Source: an uncultured Lachnospiraceae bacterium
GTDB taxonomy: Bacteria; Bacillota; Clostridia; Lachnospirales; Lachnospiraceae
Direction: 5' to 3'
NCBI GenBank assembly: GCA_902782625.1
Contig: CACZNZ010000295.1
Location: 1-6,383, forward strand
Length of the DNA stretch: 6,383 bases
A program made the translations under genes and the position numbers. This document shows positions 1 to 6,100 of this stretch, one piece after another. Every line of letters starts with the position of its first letter. Position 1 is the stretch's first letter. The notes under the pieces are model-generated. The model worked only from the letters and a program-made list of their open reading frames with translations, did no database searches and was not told the origin of the DNA.

Positions 1-891
1 AAAGCCGGATATGCCAAATTTGAGACATTTCCTATCTGGAACATCCCGCTCAAACACCCGGTCAATATTGCTTACGAGGCTGCAACCGCTGATCTCAATG
101 ATGTGAATATGATCGATCCTTTCCATATGGATGCGTATGGAGAGGTGACGGTCAACTACAACAGAGATGTAGAGATCTTCCCGGTACTGCGGGCGATCTT
201 TCAGGAAATATACGGGGAATGCCCATATCAGTCCCCGACAGATATGGGAGTCAATATGGTCGGCAACTGCATCATCGATGATGAAGTGGTGAAAGAGGCT
301 TCCAGACAGGAGATTATACGAAGATACTACAAAGCCCTGTATGAAGATAAAAAGGGCGGGGAAAAGACAGAGGAGATCAACAAGCTGAAGATCCTGATGA
401 AACAGGCAGGGCTTTCTTTAGACGACAGGAAAGTGGCCAAAGCAGCGAGACTTCGGGAGGAAGAAACGGGAGAACCGTCGGCAGCGATCGAATTGCCGGA
501 CGGCACCATCATAACCGGTAAGAACCAGGATCTTTTAGGTGCTGCCAGCTCCATGATGCTCAATGCTTTAAAGGTGTTAGCCGGTATTCCGGATGAGATT
601 TATCTTCTGGCAGCAGACGTAATCCGGCCGGTGCAGAATCTCAAGACATCTTACCTGGGCAACCGGAACCCGAGACTGCACACCGATGAAGTGCTGATTG
701 CTCTTTCTGTCAGTGCAGCGGAAGATGAGAATGCCAGAAAGGCACTGCAGTGTCTGCCGTTGCTGCGCAATGCCGATGCACATTGTTCCGTAATGCTGTC
801 TCCTGTGGATCTGGACATTTTCAGACGACTGCATATCAACATGACCTGTGAACCGAAGTATCAGGACAACGGAAGAATGTTTTATCGATAA
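1..891 (+). CDS. DUF1846 (UPF0371) family protein, C-terminal part; 5' end outside window
   Basis: The reading frame is open from base 1, giving 296 residues and a TAA stop at 889-891. A GTG at 103 could be taken as a start, but clearly family-like protein (including FETFPIWNIPLKHPVN and AYEAATADLNDVNMIDPFH) precedes it, so the true start is upstream. I recognise the sequence as DUF1846/UPF0371 from this block and from the later KTSYLGNRNPRLHTDEVLIALSVSA-like region near residues 211-235. Family members are, from memory, close to 500 residues, so roughly the C-terminal 60% is present. They are cytosolic proteins common in Firmicutes, with known folds but no firmly assigned activity, and I assign none. 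No signal peptide or membrane segment is visible in this part. No terminator hairpin with a T-tract follows the stop. The next gene has its own promoter, so this gene probably belongs to a separate transcription unit. Family call firm; function unknown. Confidence 0.88.
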   Translation, partial: KAGYAKFETFPIWNIPLKHPVNIAYEAATADLNDVNMIDPFHMDAYGEVTVNYNRDVEIFPVLRAIFQEIYGECPYQSPTDMGVNMVGNCIIDDEVVKEASRQEIIRRYYKALYEDKKGGEKTEEINKLKILMKQAGLSLDDRKVAKAARLREEETGEPSAAIELPDGTIITGKNQDLLGAASSMMLNALKVLAGIPDEIYLLAADVIRPVQNLKTSYLGNRNPRLHTDEVLIALSVSAAEDENARKALQCLPLLRNADAHCSVMLSPVDLDIFRRLHINMTCEPKYQDNGRMFYR

Positions 892-944
892 ATCATGAAT
901 TGGTGTGGATATTTACCATATTGTCGCAATGATGATATGTCTCG

Positions 945-980
945 TTCCCTTTAAGGAATGGTATAATCTATTCAGGGAAT
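945..980 (+). promoter_or_regulatory. Candidate operator: repeated GGAA/TTCC half-sites around the -10
   Basis: An imperfect palindrome TTCCCTTTAAGGAA lies at 945-958, just upstream of the -10. AAGGAAT (953-959) recurs as AGGGAAT (974-980), exactly 21 bases on, which is two helical turns on the same face of the DNA. TTCCCT (945-950) is also the exact inverse of AGGGAA (974-979). The elements bracket TATAAT. A bound protein here would block RNA polymerase, so a repressor site is plausible. The half-sites are short, no regulator gene is in view, and chance cannot be excluded. Confidence 0.3.
959..967 (+). promoter_or_regulatory. Extended -10 promoter for the flavoprotein-transporter operon
   Basis: TGGTATAAT at 959-967 is a perfect extended -10 element (TGn followed by the consensus TATAAT at 962-967). 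No good TTGACA-like -35 sits 16-18 bases upstream (bases around 938-945 read TGTCTCGT), which is typical where an extended -10 carries recognition by the housekeeping sigma factor. Transcription would start near 974, giving a leader of about 28 bases before the ATG at 1002. This is the only convincing promoter in the window and would serve all genes from 1002 to the right edge. Confidence 0.72.
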
Positions 981-1001
981 TCTGTAATGGAGGTGTGAAG
1001 A

Positions 1002-2012
1002 ATGCTTGATCTGTTGATCATAGGAAGCGGCCCGGCGGGACTGTCCGCTGCAGTGTACGCGAAGAGAAGCAATATGGATTTCATGGTTGCCGAGAAAGAC
1101 TTCATGGGTGCCGGTCAGATCATGAACAGCATCCAGGTAGACAACTATCTTGGCTTTTACGGGATCAGCGGCTATGATCTCGGAGACAAGTTCAGACAGC
1201 ACGCAGAGGCACTGCTCGTGCCATTTTATACAGGAGAGGCTGTTTCCATCGAGAAAACACCTGGTGGATTTAAGACATGTTTTTATGAAGGACAGTGCAT
1301 TGAATCCAAAACGATTATCTATGCAGCCGGGACGAAACCCAATCGTCTCGACCTTCCGGGAGAGAAGTCCTTTGATGCAAGGGGGATTCATTTTTGCGTA
1401 GTCTGTGAGGGGTTCGGCTATCGTGATAAGACGGTTGCTGTCGTCGGAGGCGGAGATACCGCGGTAGACAGCGCAAGATATCTGGCGGATATCGCTGCTA
1501 AGGTCTATGTGATCCACTGGCTGGATGAATTTCAGGCGAACAGAGAGTCCGTGCGCAGATTAAAGGAACTTGAAAATGTGGAAATCCTGACAGGAGTGAG
1601 TGTGAAAAGTGTCTCCGGCAAAGATCAGCTTGAAGAACTTACCTTATCGGACGGCCGGACACTGAAGGTGGACGGACTTTTTGAAGCGATAGGTGCTACG
1701 CCGCAGACGAAACTTCTGGAAGGACTTGTAGATCTGGATGAGCGCGGCTATGTAATCGCCGGAGAAGACGGTGTCACTTCACAGAAAGGTCTCTTTGTCG
1801 CCGGGGATATCCGCACGAAACAGCTCAGACAGGTTGTGACAGCTGTTGCCGACGGGGCAAATGCGCAGACATCGGCACTGGATTATCTCAAAGACAGGGA
1901 TGCGACAGCTGGCTCAGAAGACAAGACCATGCTTGATGAAGAAGAACTCATCTATCTCTGCAAAGAAGTCATGAAACGTCTGGAAGAAGCGATTCGGGAG
2001 AAAAAACAGTGA
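1002..2012 (+). CDS. Thioredoxin-reductase-like FAD-dependent oxidoreductase with altered NAD(P)H site
   Basis: 336-residue cytosolic flavoprotein of the low-molecular-weight thioredoxin reductase (TrxB-like) family, which passes electrons through FAD to a CxxC pair and on to a protein disulfide. Visible in order: FAD-binding GSGPAG at residues 8-13; AGQ (37-39) as in TrxB; ATG-like YAAGTKP (107-113); redox pair C132-V-V-C135 followed by EG, where TrxB has CATCDG; second dinucleotide fold VVGGGDTA (147-154); C-terminal FAD motif AGDIRTKQLRQVVTAVADGA (267-286). The NADPH-specifying HRRxxxR motif is missing: the aligned residues are HWLDEFQ (172-178). This suggests NADH, ferredoxin or another donor, but that is inference. 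The family core ends near residue 296; about 40 extra, highly charged residues follow (297-336). GGAGGT at 989-994, 7 bases before the ATG, fixes the start. The gene overlaps the next by 4 bases. Family membership is strong; calling it a true thioredoxin reductase is not secure. Confidence 0.87.
   Translation: MLDLLIIGSGPAGLSAAVYAKRSNMDFMVAEKDFMGAGQIMNSIQVDNYLGFYGISGYDLGDKFRQHAEALLVPFYTGEAVSIEKTPGGFKTCFYEGQCIESKTIIYAAGTKPNRLDLPGEKSFDARGIHFCVVCEGFGYRDKTVAVVGGGDTAVDSARYLADIAAKVYVIHWLDEFQANRESVRRLKELENVEILTGVSVKSVSGKDQLEELTLSDGRTLKVDGLFEAIGATPQTKLLEGLVDLDERGYVIAGEDGVTSQKGLFVAGDIRTKQLRQVVTAVADGANAQTSALDYLKDRDATAGSEDKTMLDEEELIYLCKEVMKRLEEAIREKKQ
1996..2000 (+). promoter_or_regulatory. Ribosome binding site deciding the GTG start of the DUF3783 gene
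   Basis: GGGAG lies inside the last codons of the flavoprotein gene, 8 bases before the GTG at 2009. It supports this non-ATG start, which shares the four bases GTGA (2009-2012) with the TGA stop of the upstream gene, the usual sign of translational coupling. Confidence 0.6.
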
Positions 2013-2431
2013 AACCGTTGGAAGAGACAATTTTGCTCTATCAGGGTCCCCGGTCTGATATTGGGAAAGCGTATCATGATTTCTGTAAAAGTCAGAAGAT
2101 CCGGTTTTGTGATGTGAGGCAGGAACAATATGATATGCCTCTGGGACTGGTCGCTTTCGGGGACGAAGCACAACAGAAAGAATACCTTCGGAAAGAAGAA
2201 GGAAAAAAAATCGGCGGGACGATGATGGTGCTCGCCGGTTTTACACGAGAACGCCTCATGCACATCCTGGATGAAATGAAACAGAATGCCCTCCCTTATG
2301 TACCGCTAAAGGCGATGCTGACAGAGCACAATGCGGTATGGGATTCTCTGTACCTCTATGAACATCTCATGGAGGAGCACGCTATGATGAAGCAGATGCA
2401 GCAACGAGGAATGACAAACAAGGAGGAATAG
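2009..2431 (+). CDS. DUF3783 family small protein of unknown function
   Basis: 140-residue soluble, charged protein, with no signal peptide or membrane segment. I recognise DUF3783 from the second half: MMVLAGFTRERLMHILDEM (72-90), then PYVPLKAMLTEHN (96-108), a conserved-looking W111, and SLYLYEHLMEEH (113-124). The first half opens with a hydrophobic strand, ETILLYQG (6-13), and contains cysteines 26 and 34. The last 20 residues are Met/Gln/Lys-rich and probably helical. The family occurs mainly in Clostridia, and I know of no assigned activity. The start is GTG, overlapping the stop of the flavoprotein gene (GTGA), so the two proteins are probably made in similar amounts and may act together. 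The TAG stop at 2429-2431 is one base before the ATG of the binding-protein gene, whose ribosome site lies within this gene's last codons. Assignment is by motif memory, not by alignment. Confidence 0.78.
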   Translation: MKPLEETILLYQGPRSDIGKAYHDFCKSQKIRFCDVRQEQYDMPLGLVAFGDEAQQKEYLRKEEGKKIGGTMMVLAGFTRERLMHILDEMKQNALPYVPLKAMLTEHNAVWDSLYLYEHLMEEHAMMKQMQQRGMTNKEE

Positions 2432-2432
2432 C

Positions 2433-3587
2433 ATGTTTTCAAATCTATGGAAAAAAACGAGATTACTCATGGCGACAGCCGTCATCGGTATGGCACTGAG
2501 TGCATGTTCCGGGGGAACCGGAGAGAGCACTACTCAGGCAGGCCTTAATGTGGCAGAATCTTCTACCGGAGCTTCGGTCAATAAGGATTTTACACAGAAT
2601 GTCAATGTGAACCGTGCCAGCGACTATGCCAAAAACGAGCTGCCGCTTCCGGTGGAAGGAATCGGCAGAGGGATCAGCACAGATGTCAAGGCAGATAAAA
2701 AGTATAAGATTGCCGTGGTGACAAGAAATGCGATCAATCCTTATATGCTCGGTATGTGGGCAGGTGGTGTCCAGGCAGGAAAAGACATGGGCGTTGATGT
2801 GGTGACAAAAGCACCCTCCAAAGATAAACAGATCGAAGAAGAGTTGACCATTATCGAATCTCTCATTGAAAATGGCATTGAGGGTCTGGTGATCCATCCG
2901 TCTGATTCCAAGGGAATCCAGCCGGTAGTAGATGCGGCAAATGAGAAAGGAATTCCTGTTGTTGCTATCGGAACTGCTCCGGACAGTGGTGCGTTCATGA
3001 GAACCGGCGTTGATTATTATGAAACCGGTTACCTGGTAGCAAAAGCGCTGTGTGAAAAGGCCGGAGGAAAAGGAAAAGCAGTGATCCTGGAAGGACCGGC
3101 AGGCGTTCAGAATATGGAAGAGAGAAAAGCGGGGATAGAGGCCGCCATTGCAGAGTATCCGGATATGGAGATTGCGGCATCGCAGACAGCCAACAGTAAC
3201 CGGAAGGAAGGCATGGATGTCATGGAGAATCTCCTAAAGAGAAATGATATCAAGGACGATATTTCCATCGTAGCCTGCTGTAATGATGAGATGGCGATCG
3301 GAGCGATTCAGGCACTGAAAGCTGCACAGAAAAAAGACGTTCTGGTAGGTGGTGCAGATGCATCGGCAGATGCATCCAAGGCAATCCAGGACGGAGATTT
3401 GTATGTGACATACAATACCGATCCTTACGGTTCGACATATCTGGCGGTCAGCTATCTGGTACAGTATCTGAACAACAAGACTCTGCCGGAAGAATACTTT
3501 ATTCCATTCCCGTCGGAGAGACATGATCCATTGATCACGAAGGATAATGTAGAGGAATATATCAACCAGTACAGATGGTTTGAATAA
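2433..3587 (+). CDS. Sugar-type ABC transporter substrate-binding lipoprotein (Peripla_BP_4 class)
   Basis: 384 residues, exported and lipid-anchored on the outer face of the membrane, capturing substrate for the ATPase and permeases encoded downstream. The N-terminus has KK/R charges, a hydrophobic stretch (11-22) and lipobox L22-S-A-C25, so C25 should be acylated. A long Ser/Thr/Asn-rich linker (about 26-90) precedes the ribose-binding-protein-like fold: strand YKIAVVTR (91-98), N102-P103-Y (where RbsB has a ligand Asn), IEGLVIHPSDSKGIQPVVDAA (second strand and helix), GIPVVAIG (173-180), EGPAG...ERKAG (220-234), CCNDEMAIGAIQAL (282-295; N284 matches the RbsB ligand Asn) and VGGADAS (305-311; D309 matches the ligand Asp). 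The Asp-Arg pair that follows the GIPVV strand in ribose binders is absent, so I do not predict ribose. Start: AGGAGG at 2421-2426, 6 bases before the ATG. A terminator-like hairpin follows. The class is secure; the substrate is unknown. Confidence 0.93.
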   Translation: MFSNLWKKTRLLMATAVIGMALSACSGGTGESTTQAGLNVAESSTGASVNKDFTQNVNVNRASDYAKNELPLPVEGIGRGISTDVKADKKYKIAVVTRNAINPYMLGMWAGGVQAGKDMGVDVVTKAPSKDKQIEEELTIIESLIENGIEGLVIHPSDSKGIQPVVDAANEKGIPVVAIGTAPDSGAFMRTGVDYYETGYLVAKALCEKAGGKGKAVILEGPAGVQNMEERKAGIEAAIAEYPDMEIAASQTANSNRKEGMDVMENLLKRNDIKDDISIVACCNDEMAIGAIQALKAAQKKDVLVGGADASADASKAIQDGDLYVTYNTDPYGSTYLAVSYLVQYLNNKTLPEEYFIPFPSERHDPLITKDNVEEYINQYRWFE

Positions 3588-3601
3588 AACAGATTTTTCT
3601 G

Positions 3602-3639
3602 ACCCCCATGTGCACATTTTTGCATGTGGGGGTTTCTTA
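3602..3639 (+). terminator. Intrinsic-terminator-like hairpin between binding-protein and ATPase genes
   Basis: Arms ACCCCCATGTGC (3602-3613) and GCATGTGGGGGT (3622-3633) form a 12-bp stem with two G-T wobbles around an 8-base loop, followed by a T-rich TTTCTTA (3633-3639). A small hairpin, CAGA-TTTT-TCTG (3590-3601), sits just before it. The T-tract is interrupted by C, so termination is probably partial. It starts 15 bases after the binding-protein stop and ends 8 bases before the ATPase ribosome site (AGGAGG, 3647-3652). The likely role is partial termination and/or protection of the upstream mRNA, giving excess binding protein over transporter core. There is no matching T-tract for the minus strand. 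Confidence 0.75.
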
Positions 3640-3660
3640 TGAAGACAGGAGGCATGGCAC

Positions 3661-5172
3661 ATGGAGCCAATTCTCAGAGTGGAACATCTTTATAAAAAAT
3701 TTCCGGGTGTTCAGGCACTTTCTGATGTGAGTTTTGATCTTTACCCCGGAGAAGTACATATTCTTGCCGGTGAGAACGGCGCAGGAAAAAGTACGCTGTC
3801 CAAATGCATTCTGGGTGTTTACCAGCCGGAAGAAGGGGAGATGTTCCTGGAGGGAAGACCCGTGCGCTGGAGCGAACCGAAAGATGCACTCGAACATGGC
3901 ATTGCAGCTGTCTACCAGGAACTTACCATGATTCCATGGCTGAATGCGGCGCAGAATATCTTTTTTGGCAGAGAGCCGACGATAGGAAAGACAGGGATTC
4001 TGGATCATAAAAAAATGCAGCATATGGCAAAGAATCTGCTGAAAGATCTGGGGTGCGGCGATATAGATACCACGGTTCCTGTCCGGCAGCTCGGGGTTGC
4101 CAGACAGCAGATGATTGAGATTGCCAAGGTACTGTGTCTTCATCCGAAAGTCATTATATTTGATGAACCTACGGCAACCTTATCCGACAGAGAAGTGGAG
4201 GCATTTTTTGAAAAAATCCGTATTCTCAAAAAACAGGGCGTGGGGATGATCTACATTTCACACAGAATGCAGGAGTTCGCAAAGATCGGGGACCGTGTAA
4301 CCGTTCTGCGGGACGGGAAACATATTGCCACGTTACAAGAGAGTTCTGTCAAGGAGGACGAGCTGGTAAAACTGATGGTGGGAAGGGATATTTCCCAGAT
4401 TTATCAGCGTTCCTTTCACCGGGAAGAGACAGAGGCTCTTCGGGTGGAGAACCTGAGTGATCAAAGCGGCAGGATCCGCGACTGTTCTCTTAAAGTATGC
4501 CGGGGGGAAATCGTCGGAATCGCCGGGCTTGTGGGTTCGGGCAGGACAGAACTTTCCAGACTGATCTTCGGAATCGATAAGGTAAAAGAGGGAAGTGTCC
4601 TTCTTCATGGGAAGAATGTCACAGGGAAACCACCGCATGTCCTTGTCGAGGAAGGACTCGGCCTTTTGCCGGAAGACAGAAAAGGACTGGGGCTTGCACT
4701 GCGTGCCCCTGTCTCCTGGAATATGATAGCCGTCAGCCTTGAAAAAATATATCCGAACCACATTATCAGTCAGAAAAAGAATGATTCTATCGCCAGAGAG
4801 TATGTAGAAAAACTGGGGATCTCCACGCCGGAAGTAGATACCAGTGCAGAGAGTCTCTCCGGAGGAAACCAGCAGAAAGTGGTTCTTGCCAAATGGCTGC
4901 TTGCCAATACGGATATGATCGTTTTCGATGAACCGACCCGAGGCATTGATGTCGGGGCAAAGATGGAAATATACAGGCTGATGGATGAATTGGCTTCCGA
5001 AGGGAAATCCATTCTGATGATCTCTTCAGAACTGCCGGAACTCTTTGGAATGTGTGACCGGATTTATGTGATGATGGAAGGAACGATCAACGGAGAACTT
5101 GCCAGAGAAGAGTTTTCGGCAGAAGCAGTGGGGCAGTATATGTTCCGTGGACAGGAAGGAGGCGAGAGATAG
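3661..5172 (+). CDS. Sugar ABC transporter, double-domain ATP-binding protein (RbsA/MglA-type)
   Basis: 503 residues, the usual length for the fused two-ATPase subunit of CUT2 importers; it sits on the cytosolic face and drives uptake by the permeases. First domain: Walker A GENGAGKST (37-45), Q-loop near Q86, degenerate signature LGVARQQ (144-150), Walker B VIIFDEPTATL (164-174) and switch His in ISHR (H201). Second domain: degenerate Walker A GLVGSGRTEL (289-298) lacking the Lys, LPEDRKGLGL (336-345), intact signature LSGGNQQK (399-406), Walker B MIVFDEPTRGID (419-430), and ISSEL (454-458) with no switch His. This asymmetry, one competent and one degenerate site, is normal for the family and not a defect. 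Start: AGGAGG at 3647-3652, 8 bases before the ATG at 3661. An earlier ATG at 3654 is out of frame and too close to the ribosome site. The TAG stop (5170-5172) abuts the next ATG. No symbol is given because the substrate is unknown. Confidence 0.96.
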   Translation: MEPILRVEHLYKKFPGVQALSDVSFDLYPGEVHILAGENGAGKSTLSKCILGVYQPEEGEMFLEGRPVRWSEPKDALEHGIAAVYQELTMIPWLNAAQNIFFGREPTIGKTGILDHKKMQHMAKNLLKDLGCGDIDTTVPVRQLGVARQQMIEIAKVLCLHPKVIIFDEPTATLSDREVEAFFEKIRILKKQGVGMIYISHRMQEFAKIGDRVTVLRDGKHIATLQESSVKEDELVKLMVGRDISQIYQRSFHREETEALRVENLSDQSGRIRDCSLKVCRGEIVGIAGLVGSGRTELSRLIFGIDKVKEGSVLLHGKNVTGKPPHVLVEEGLGLLPEDRKGLGLALRAPVSWNMIAVSLEKIYPNHIISQKKNDSIAREYVEKLGISTPEVDTSAESLSGGNQQKVVLAKWLLANTDMIVFDEPTRGIDVGAKMEIYRLMDELASEGKSILMISSELPELFGMCDRIYVMMEGTINGELAREEFSAEAVGQYMFRGQEGGER

Positions 5173-6099
5173 ATGAAAAGAATCCCGCCGGCATTTTATA
5201 TGACAGTCCTTCTGATGGTCATCTGCAGCTTTTTTGTGGAAGACTATTTTAGTGTAGAGAATTTTTCCATGATTTTAAGACAGGCGGCACCGCTTCTTGC
5301 TGTTGCCTGCGGTCAGACACTGATTGTCCTGATGCAGGGAACAGATCTGTCTTTGGGATCTATTGTCAGTGTGGTATGTGTACTCTGGATCTGGCTGTTG
5401 AATCAGGGAATTCCCCTCTGGCTGGCAGTGCTGGCAGTGCTTGCTGCTTCTGCACTGTGCGGAACGATGAACGGTGTGATTGCAGCAAAAGGGTTTCTTC
5501 CTGTGTTTATCGTTACTTTGGGAACGCAGAACATTTTCAAATCGTTTGCCCTTTTGCTGAGCGGCAACCAGACGATATATTACAGACATCCAATCTTTCG
5601 GTTTATCGCCAAAGGAACGTTCCTTGGACTGACGTGGTCCACCTGGGTCTCTTTTTTGTGTTTCGGCATTACATTGTTTCTTTTAAGAAATACACGTTTT
5701 GGGATGAGGATCAAAGGGCTTGGAGGTAATCCGGAAAGCCTTTCTCTTTCGGGGGCAAGTATCAGCCTCAATCAGATTCTTGCTTTTACCTATGCCGGGT
5801 TCATGGCGGGGATCGGAGGGTTGCTGCTTTGCTGTCGTATCGAGTCGGGTAATCCCAATGCTGGCAGCGGTATGGAGTTTAATGCCATTGCTGCGGTTTT
5901 GCTTGGAGGCACTTCCATGCGGGAAGGAAAGGGAGGCGTCGGTGGGACAATCATGGGAATCCTTTTGATCCAGGTGCTAAAAACCGGGCTGACGCAAATA
6001 GGTATTTCCTCGATTTATCAGAATGCGATCATTGGCACAGTAGTTCTTGCAGCAATTATTCTGGATGCGGTTTTCCGAAATCGGACGGAGGTGGCCTGA
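5173..6099 (+). CDS. Sugar ABC transporter permease, first of two (BPD_transp_2 / RbsC-type)
   Basis: 308-residue integral membrane protein of the ribose/galactose permease family. About ten hydrophobic stretches are visible, roughly at residues 6-27, 39-56, 62-79, 82-105, 111-131, 158-173, 202-222, 236-246, 256-277 and 281-301. Family hallmarks are GTDLSLGS (56-63; GxDLSVGS in RbsC), FIVTLGTQNI (112-121), the cytosolic loop RIKGLGGNPESLSLSG (179-194) expected to contact the ATPase, and the C-terminal block FNAIAAVLLGGTSMREGKG (236-254). The start codon follows the ATPase stop with no gap; AAGGAGG at 5156-5162 lies inside the ATPase gene, 10 bases upstream. It probably forms a heterodimeric pore with the permease encoded immediately downstream. 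The protein is complete, ending in a short basic/acidic tail and TGA at 6097-6099. Confidence 0.95.
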   Translation: MKRIPPAFYMTVLLMVICSFFVEDYFSVENFSMILRQAAPLLAVACGQTLIVLMQGTDLSLGSIVSVVCVLWIWLLNQGIPLWLAVLAVLAASALCGTMNGVIAAKGFLPVFIVTLGTQNIFKSFALLLSGNQTIYYRHPIFRFIAKGTFLGLTWSTWVSFLCFGITLFLLRNTRFGMRIKGLGGNPESLSLSGASISLNQILAFTYAGFMAGIGGLLLCCRIESGNPNAGSGMEFNAIAAVLLGGTSMREGKGGVGGTIMGILLIQVLKTGLTQIGISSIYQNAIIGTVVLAAIILDAVFRNRTEVA

Positions 6100-6100
6100 A

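Noticed and set aside
103..891. GTG at 103 as the start of the first gene
   Set aside because: The same frame upstream, from base 1, encodes typical DUF1846 sequence, so the gene simply enters the window from the left.
892..944. Possible terminator or riboswitch after the DUF1846 gene
   Set aside because: Only a 4-bp ATTG/CAAT stem (920-930) without a T-tract is visible, and the leader after the predicted transcription start is about 28 bases, too short for a riboswitch.
972..1517. 181-codon open frame on the minus strand over the promoter and the start of the flavoprotein gene
   Set aside because: It lies antisense to a gene with clear FAD motifs, its protein has no recognisable motif, and it is explained by codon bias of the + strand gene.
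2463..2897. 144-codon open frame on the minus strand opposite the binding-protein N-terminus
   Set aside because: Shadow of a secure lipoprotein gene; Cys/His-rich look comes from reverse-complement codons, with no ordered zinc-finger spacing.
3654..3656. ATG upstream of the chosen ATPase start
   Set aside because: Out of frame with the ATPase and only one base from the AGGAGG ribosome site; ATG 3661 has proper spacing and starts the family sequence.
3637..4143. 168-codon open frame on the minus strand opposite the ATPase start
   Set aside because: Its complement encodes the Walker A and Q-loop regions; the antisense protein has no family features.
4525..4560. Degenerate second Walker A and missing second switch His in the ATPase as a sign of a broken gene
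   Set aside because: GxVGSGRTEL and ISSEL are the normal forms in the second domain of RbsA/MglA-type ATPases.
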